Below, in pieces: positions 7,757 through 12,412 of a DNA stretch of 13,865 nucleotides (position 1 is its first letter; every line of letters begins with the position of its first letter). The position numbers and the translations under genes are program-made. The notes beneath the pieces are model-generated. The model did no database searches and was not told where the DNA came from. It saw nothing but the letters and a program-made list of their open reading frames with translations. This stretch comes from UBA8919 sp041658185 (GTDB lineage: Bacteria > Elusimicrobiota > UBA8919): NCBI GenBank assembly GCA_041658185.1, contig JBBAAR010000022.1, positions 1 through 13,865 on the forward strand, given 5' to 3'.

Positions 7757-7784
7757 ATTATACAACGAAAATTATAAAAGTAAA
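7757..7784 (-). promoter_or_regulatory. Promoter of the MBL / PorV-CsgG unit, leaderless geometry
   Basis: On the minus strand TTTACT (7784-7779), a 16-bp spacer and a perfect TATAAT (7762-7757), then 9 nt to the ATG at 7747. No Shine-Dalgarno fits between them, so the mRNA would be leaderless or nearly so. Confidence 0.6.
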
Positions 7785-7861
7785 GGTTTTTGGACTTTAC
7801 TTTTTGTGCGGATTATGTAGAACATTTAATATCAACCAACGCAAAAAAGAACTTTCAAAAC

Positions 7862-7882
7862 TAATGCGATGGTATCGTATTA
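7862..7882. promoter_or_regulatory. Near-perfect palindrome between divergent genes (possible operator)
   Basis: Half-sites TAATGCGAT (7862-7870) and ATCGTATTA (7874-7882) flank GGT and differ by a single position that can still pair G-U. It sits in the 295-bp gap between the divergent MBL and FAD genes, roughly 50-70 bp upstream of the FAD-gene promoter. It could be a dimeric regulator site; no regulator is identified. Confidence 0.35.
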
Positions 7883-7930
7883 GACCGTCAATAGGAATTT
7901 GCTGAAAAGATTTGGAGTCGCAAAAAAATC

Positions 7931-7980
7931 TTGAAAAATTAAGAAAAAGTAGTATAATTTTAAAAAATGATAAAATTATA
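7931..7980 (+). promoter_or_regulatory. Promoter of the FAD oxidoreductase gene with an overlapping AT hairpin
   Basis: TTGAAA (7931-7936), a 16-bp spacer and TATAAT (7953-7958). The -10 box is the start of a perfect 10-bp inverted repeat, TATAATTTTA (7953-7962) with TAAAATTATA (7971-7980), loop 8 nt. Transcription would start near 7965, leaving a ~78-nt leader. Another repeat, AAGATTT (7907-7913) / AAATCTT (7926-7932), touches the -35 box. Confidence 0.5.
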
Positions 7981-8042
7981 TTACAACTGGTCGGGATTAG
8001 ATTACAATTTACACACTGTTTAATAAAAGAGAGGGGGCATTT

Positions 8043-9617
8043 TTGGATTTAATAATAAGTAATTTGAGAATACCCGTTGAAAAAGACGGGATAGATGAAT
8101 ATCTCAAAGCTGCTTCACAAAAGTTAAACATCGGCGCAACAACTATACGGTTTGTTAAAATACTGAGCAAATCGCTTGATGCCCGCAGTAAAAAACAGTT
8201 CTACTACGAAATTTCAATAGTTGTGCGCGTTCCTGACAGTTTTGACAACAACGAAAACTTCCCCCGGTACATTGAAGAAATAAGCGTTGACAGGAAACCA
8301 AAAAACATCAAGTCGCGGCATATAATAATAGGTTTCGGTCCTGCCGGAATGTTCGCCGCCCTTGAACTTATTGAATATGGAATCAAGCCCGTAATATTTG
8401 AAAGAGGCAAAAAGATAGAGGAACGCTCCGTTGATGTCCAGCGGTTTATTAAAGAAAGAATTCTAAACCCCGAATCAAATATCCAATTTGGTGAAGGCGG
8501 AGCCGGTTCATACTCGGATGGAAAATTGTTTTCCAGAATAAAAAACACGAAATATATAAACAGGGTGCTGGAGACATTTATTAAATTCGGCGCACCTGAA
8601 GAAATAGGATATGTCGGCAGACCCCATCTGGGGACGGACGTTTTATGCGGAATTGTCAAAAATATAAGGAACTACATCCTTGAAAGAGGCGGCGAGATAT
8701 ATTATAATTCAAAAATGACGGATATGCTTATATCAGACGATAAAGTCATGGGTGTAGTAATAAATGGAGCGAATGAATATCGTTCTTCAATTGTCTATCT
8801 TGCGGTTGGACATTCTGCTCGCGATACATTTGAAATGCTCCACAAAAAAGGCGTTACTATTGAGCAGAAGCCGATTTCCGTCGGAGTGAGAATAGAACAT
8901 CCCGTAGAAATTATTAATCTTATTAGATACGGTGAAAAATATAAAAATTTTCCCGGTATCGGCGCCGCTAATTATTCTTTTACCCACACCGATAGAAAAA
9001 CAAGAAGGGGTGTGTACACATTCTGTATGTGCCCCGGTGGCGAGATAGTAAATGCTTCATCTGAAAAATGTATGCTGGTTATAAACGGTATGAGTTACTC
9101 TAAAAGGTCGTCGGAATTCTCAAATTCAGCCCTTGTTGTAACCTGTCATACCGATGATTATAAATCAACCAATCCGCTGGCCGGCATTGAGTTCCAAAAA
9201 AATATAGAGCGAAAGGCATTTAATGCAGGAGGAGGAAAATGGGAAGTCCCTGCGCAGAACTTGACCGATTTTTTATCCGGAAGAATTTCCAAAACATTAA
9301 ATATTAATTCGTGTAAGACGGGGACAGCCGCCGCTGATATGAAAGAAATATTTCCAAAATTTGTGAGCGAGTCGCTGTTGGCGGCATTTAATAAATGGAA
9401 AGAGGATGAGCCGTTATTTGTTTCAGAACACGCGATATTATTAGGTGCAGAAACAAGAACTTCATCCCCAGTAAGAATTAAACGCGGCGAAAACTATGAG
9501 TCGGTAAATATGAAAAACCTGTACCCGCTCGGCGAAGGTTCAGGTTATACGGGCGGTATAACCAGTTCCGCCGCTGATGCGATAAAGGCCGTGGAGAGCA
9601 GCATGTCAATTTACTGA
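8043..9617 (+). CDS. FAD-dependent oxidoreductase, COG2509-type uncharacterised dehydrogenase
   Basis: A 524-residue cytoplasmic flavoprotein. An N-terminal alpha/beta domain (~1-88, IRIPVEKDG-like start typical of this family) precedes the FAD-binding Rossmann motif IIIGFGPAGMFAALEL (94-109) with acidic FERG (119-122) at the end of strand 2. The family signatures NIQFGEGGAGSYSDGKL (~146-162) and, near the C-terminus, YPLGEGSGYTGGI with AADAIKA are intact. Length matches the usual ~460-540 residues. Known members lack a well-defined substrate, so none is assigned. The start is TTG, supported by a strong GAGGGGG site (8031-8037) 5 nt upstream and no better codon nearby. The 3' end overlaps the convergent ABC-F gene by 12 bp. 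No signal peptide is seen. Confidence 0.92.
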   Translation: MDLIISNLRIPVEKDGIDEYLKAASQKLNIGATTIRFVKILSKSLDARSKKQFYYEISIVVRVPDSFDNNENFPRYIEEISVDRKPKNIKSRHIIIGFGPAGMFAALELIEYGIKPVIFERGKKIEERSVDVQRFIKERILNPESNIQFGEGGAGSYSDGKLFSRIKNTKYINRVLETFIKFGAPEEIGYVGRPHLGTDVLCGIVKNIRNYILERGGEIYYNSKMTDMLISDDKVMGVVINGANEYRSSIVYLAVGHSARDTFEMLHKKGVTIEQKPISVGVRIEHPVEIINLIRYGEKYKNFPGIGAANYSFTHTDRKTRRGVYTFCMCPGGEIVNASSEKCMLVINGMSYSKRSSEFSNSALVVTCHTDDYKSTNPLAGIEFQKNIERKAFNAGGGKWEVPAQNLTDFLSGRISKTLNINSCKTGTAAADMKEIFPKFVSESLLAAFNKWKEDEPLFVSEHAILLGAETRTSSPVRIKRGENYESVNMKNLYPLGEGSGYTGGITSSAADAIKAVESSMSIY

Positions 9618-11453
9618 CGGTTCCGAGTTATTAATAATTTTTTTGGATTCTTTCAGGCGGGTTTCGTACTCCTGGGTTGTTCTTGCCAGTTTATCAAAAA
9701 GCGATTTAATTTCCTTTTTGATATTAGAATTTTTTATTGCAACATCGGTAAGCCGCTTAACGTCGTTTTCCACAGAAGCTTTAACCAGAATATCGTAGTT
9801 CGCCTTCACTTGATTTTCCATTTCCGCAATCTTTTTTTCTATTTCATTTATTTCTTTGCTCAAAGGTTTAAGAATTTTATCGTGTTCTCTCTGAATTTTT
9901 TTATTATCAGCCGGCGTGGGCGGTTTTTTTAAAGACAATCTCGGTTTTTCTTCATCAGGATTTTTTTCGTCTTTCCACCCGACATTATTAAGAAAATCCT
10001 GATACCCGCCTTCATAAGTGCTGATTTTATCTTTGTCAAATATTATCAGTTTTTTTGCCAGCCGTTTTAGAAAATTTTCATCGTGCGTGACCACAATAAC
10101 AGAGCCGTCAAATTCATCCACGGCATCCATCAGCGCTTCACAGGAATCCATGTCAAGATGATTGGTCGGTTCATCCAGCATCAGGAGATGACACGGCGTA
10201 ACTACTATCTTTGCAAGCAATACCCTGTTTTTTTCTCCGCCGGAAATAACCGATATTTTTTTTAACGCATTATCTTCTTTGAACATCAACTTTCCGGCAA
10301 TATTTCTGGCCGTCTGCGGAGAGCATGACGGTGAAGCAGAAGTAATTTCATCTAAGACGGTATTTTCAGGATTCAACCTTAACATGTTAGGTTGACCGAA
10401 ATATCCTATTTTTAAGTTTGGATGTGTTTTTATACTGCCTGCAAGAGGTGTCAACTCGTCGGCTAAAATCTTTAAAAGAGTTGATTTCCCTTTGCCGTTT
10501 TTTCCGATAATGAATATTCTTTCCTTTTTCCCGATATTTAGTGAAAAATCCTTTATCAGGTAAGGTTCTTTCCCGTTGTATGAAAATGTAATTCCCGCCG
10601 CGTCTACCATCTGCGCTGCGGCAAAAGGAATGGACTTAAAGGAAAACTTAAGCGTTTCTATCTTTTCAAGCCGGTTTTTTTCTTCCATCTTTTCAAGAAG
10701 TTTTATTTTTGACTGCGCCTGGCTTGCCATCGTCGCCTTTGCCTTGAACCGTGCAATAAACACTTCAAGTTGTGCGCGTTTGATTTCTTCGTTCAGACGT
10801 GTCTTTTCATAGACCTCTTCTTCAACAGAGAGTTGATTATAAAGTTTTTCGGTAGGACCTTTTACTTTTCTGATTTTGGTTCTGTGTATGGCAATTGTAT
10901 GAGTTGTAACACTGTCCATAAATCCTCTGTCGTGAGTGATAAGCATTAATTCACCCCGCCAGGATTTAAGAAAACTTATCAGCCACCTTGATGACACAAT
11001 ATCAAGATAGTTGTTCGGTTCGTCAAGAAGAAGCATATCGGGGTTGGAAACAAGAACCTTCGCAAGGTTCAATCTTATCTGGTATCCTCCTGAAAAAGCG
11101 GAACAGGGCTTATTCATATCGTCTTTTGAGAAACCCAGACCGGAAAGAATTTTTTCAACTTTCCATGTTTCATATTTATCGTCTTCGCTTAAGCCGAGGC
11201 ACCCTTCGCTAAGAACAGTATCCTGCGTGAAATTAATATGTTGTTCAAGATAGCCGATTCTGTACCCTTTGGGAATTGAGATAGCGCCTGAATCAGGTCG
11301 GATATTTCCGAGAATCAGATGAAAGAGCGTGGTTTTACCGTGTCCGTTTCTTCCTACAAGCCCTATTTTTTCCCTGCTGTTGATATTGAAAGTTATATTA
11401 TCATAGAGCACCTGCTCGCCGAAAGATTTTGTAATATCTAATATTTGTATCAT
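9606..11453 (-). CDS. ABC-F ATPase (ribosome-associated type, YheS/Uup-like)
   Basis: A 615-residue protein with two tandem ATPase domains and no membrane segment, the ABC-F layout. Domain 1: Walker A GRNGHGKT (34-41), signature SGGYQ (121-125), Walker B LLLDEPNNYLD (141-151), switch His174. Domain 2: Walker A GKNGKGKS (317-324), signature SGGEK (404-408), Walker B LMLDEPTNHLD (424-434), switch His457. The interdomain helical linker (~205-270, basic, KAKATMASQAQSKIK) is the P-site-tRNA-interacting segment of this family, and a C-terminal coiled coil (~515-605) is present. ABC-F proteins act at the ribosomal E site to relieve stalls or give antibiotic protection; which of these applies is not visible. 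The first-domain signature SGGYQ and DEPNN rather than DEPTN are mild variants. Its promoter gives a leaderless geometry. Confidence 0.94.
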   Translation of the reverse strand: MIQILDITKSFGEQVLYDNITFNINSREKIGLVGRNGHGKTTLFHLILGNIRPDSGAISIPKGYRIGYLEQHINFTQDTVLSEGCLGLSEDDKYETWKVEKILSGLGFSKDDMNKPCSAFSGGYQIRLNLAKVLVSNPDMLLLDEPNNYLDIVSSRWLISFLKSWRGELMLITHDRGFMDSVTTHTIAIHRTKIRKVKGPTEKLYNQLSVEEEVYEKTRLNEEIKRAQLEVFIARFKAKATMASQAQSKIKLLEKMEEKNRLEKIETLKFSFKSIPFAAAQMVDAAGITFSYNGKEPYLIKDFSLNIGKKERIFIIGKNGKGKSTLLKILADELTPLAGSIKTHPNLKIGYFGQPNMLRLNPENTVLDEITSASPSCSPQTARNIAGKLMFKEDNALKKISVISGGEKNRVLLAKIVVTPCHLLMLDEPTNHLDMDSCEALMDAVDEFDGSVIVVTHDENFLKRLAKKLIIFDKDKISTYEGGYQDFLNNVGWKDEKNPDEEKPRLSLKKPPTPADNKKIQREHDKILKPLSKEINEIEKKIAEMENQVKANYDILVKASVENDVKRLTDVAIKNSNIKKEIKSLFDKLARTTQEYETRLKESKKIINNSEPSVN

Positions 11454-11462
11454 AAGGTTTTA

Positions 11463-11490
11463 ATTATACCAATTTTTGTAAGAAAGCCAA
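11463..11490 (-). promoter_or_regulatory. Promoter of the ABC-F gene, leaderless geometry
   Basis: On the minus strand TTGGCT (11490-11485), a 16-bp spacer and a perfect TATAAT (11468-11463), then exactly 9 nt to the ATG at 11453. The 9 nt (TAAAACCTT) hold no Shine-Dalgarno. Confidence 0.6.
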
Positions 11491-11659
11491 GCGTTTTTTT
11501 TATTTTCAAGCGAGCGTTGAAAACAAATGGTTAACTACCCTTTATTTGTTGAAAAAGATATGCTTTAAAAGAAAATAAAGTAAATGCAATGTTTAATACA
11601 TTATCATATGAAAACACCATACCTTAAAAATAAAAATTTTTAAAAAGATAATAAAACTA

Positions 11660-11688
11660 TTGACAGGATTAAAGTATTTTGTTATACT
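11660..11688 (+). promoter_or_regulatory. Near-consensus sigma70 promoter with no gene directly downstream
   Basis: Perfect TTGACA (11660-11665), a 17-bp spacer and TATACT (11683-11688). Transcription from ~11695 would run straight through the REPIN-like double hairpin. The next start codon with a ribosome site is at 11922, more than 220 nt away. Confidence 0.65.
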
Positions 11689-11724
11689 TTTACCGTAAGA
11701 GAAAAAGTGTTTGGTATATTTATT

Positions 11725-11788
11725 GTAGGCACGAACTTTGTTCGTGCTCCGTCTATGGCATATTAGCACGGTCATAGACCGTGCCTAC
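11725..11788. repeat. REPIN-like element: two inverted REP hairpins
   Basis: Two REP-like units in opposite orientation, starting GTAGGCACG at the left end and ending CGTGCCTAC at the right. Hairpin 1 is GCACGAAC-TTT-GTTCGTGC (11729-11747), hairpin 2 is GCACGGTC-ATA-GACCGTGC (11766-11784), both with perfect 8-bp stems and 3-nt loops. Compared in the same orientation the units differ in the inner stem by paired changes that keep the stem. No RAYT transposase is in the window, so it would be mobilised in trans, if at all. Confidence 0.8.
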
Positions 11789-11831
11789 AAAAACAAGGTT
11801 TTTCAACGGTCTCATAATAACGCCTGCAAAT

Positions 11832-11889
11832 AAAGTCATAAAAAAGTTACAAATAAGTTACACAAAAGTTACAATAGATTATGTATAAT
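11832..11889 (+). promoter_or_regulatory. Four-unit 11-bp direct repeat (Pho-box-like) plus -10 box
   Basis: Units with exact 11-bp period: AAAGTCATAAA (11832), AAAGTTACAAA (11843), TAAGTTACACA (11854), AAAGTTACAAT (11865). After the last GTTACA come 10 bp and then TATAAT (11884-11889); there is no good -35. OmpR/PhoB-family activators bind 11-bp-spaced direct repeats that stand in for the -35 box, and the unit resembles the E. coli (TGTCAT) and Bacillus (TTAACA) Pho repeats. The activator identity is inference. Confidence 0.6.
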
Positions 11890-11921
11890 GAAAGTGGAAA
11901 AAGTCGCTTTTGGAGGAATCT

Positions 11922-12032
<111 letters not shown>

Positions 12033-12062
12033 TTTAGTAAATCAGAAAAAATACAGTATATT

Positions 12063-12093
12063 AACCCGGTCAATTAAATTGGCTGGGTTTTTT
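12063..12093 (+). terminator. Hairpin with T tract (terminator or attenuator)
   Basis: AACCCGGTCA (12063-12072) pairs with TGGCTGGGTT (12080-12089) using two G-U pairs and a 7-nt loop, followed by TTTT directly after the stem. This is a plausible rho-independent terminator for transcripts from 11695 or 11896. It overlaps the frame of the truncated downstream ORF, so it may instead be coding or act as an attenuator. Confidence 0.5.
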
Positions 12094-12339
12094 ATTTTCT
12101 ATTTGCTTCTCGCTTCTGAAGTTCCCGCCCGCGGTCTTGACATAAACGTGGATGTCATAAAACTCCGTGAAATTTCCTGCGGTGTAGAGACGGACGTCGG
12201 CAAGGCAATCGCCCGGAGGATTGTAATACGGAACACCAGTGAGACAGCCCGTAGGTATTTAATTTCGTTTCATAAGCCGTCTGCAATCGGATTTAATTAC
12301 CGGAGTTTACACCCTTTGGGTGTCCCCATTATTTCTTGA
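12079..12339 (+). pseudogene. Truncated exported protein fragment
   Basis: An 86-residue frame from TTG 12079 with no ribosome site of its own. It opens with a hydrophobic signal-like stretch (GFFIFYLLLASEVPARG) and continues as a beta-rich segment (LDINVDVIKLREISCGVETD, RRIVIRNTSETARRYLISF). That resembles the first strands of Ig-like surface or chaperone-type domains; the family was not identified. It then ends abruptly where a small palindrome (ACACCC-TTT-GGGTGT, 12309-12323) and GTCCCCATT begin, giving LHPLGVPIIS and TGA. The frame is open upstream to 11965 across the CTAT tract, which gives a basic n-region (NQKKYSILTRSIK) ahead of the hydrophobic core. I read it as the remnant or phase-OFF part of a gene starting at 11922 and truncated at its 3' end. 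Confidence 0.45.
12309..12323. repeat. Small palindrome at the end of the truncated ORF
   Basis: ACACCC (12309-12314), loop TTT, GGGTGT (12318-12323), followed by GTCCCCATT. The last nine of these bases recur at 12552-12560. The palindrome coincides with the loss of protein-like sequence in the ORF, so it may mark an insertion or deletion joint. Confidence 0.5.
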
Positions 12340-12369
12340 TGTTGGTTGGGATAGATTATAAAAATTGAA

Positions 12370-12378
12370 TGTTATAAT
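12370..12378 (+). promoter_or_regulatory. Extended -10 promoter of the SUMF1-like gene
   Basis: TGTTATAAT: a perfect TATAAT (12373-12378) preceded by the TGn extension, which can substitute for the missing -35. The predicted leader is ~28 nt and contains GGAGG (12404-12408) 4 nt before the ATG at 12413. Confidence 0.55.
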
Positions 12379-12412
12379 GTTGTTAAAAATTTTTCAGCAG
12401 TTTGGAGGTTGT

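Larger units (their letters stand above)
11454..11921. other. 468-bp gene-free, repeat-rich intergenic block
   Basis: No credible gene lies here. Left to right it holds the ABC-F promoter; an inverted repeat TTTTCAA / TTGAAAA (11503-11509, 11517-11523); a looser AACAAAT / ATTTGTT pair (11522-11528, 11544-11550) with a further TTGAAAA copy at 11549-11555; an unremarkable AT-rich stretch; an orphan consensus promoter; a REPIN-like element; and the four-unit 11-bp array with its -10 box. No tRNA-like or rRNA-like sequence was seen. Confidence 0.7.

Noticed and set aside
8204..8659. 151-codon minus-strand frame under the FAD protein
   Set aside because: It opposes the conserved FAD-binding segment and has no supporting start signals.
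11593..11775. 60-codon minus-strand frame in the intergenic block
   Set aside because: It crosses the REPIN hairpins and the orphan promoter, has no ribosome site and no protein-like pattern.
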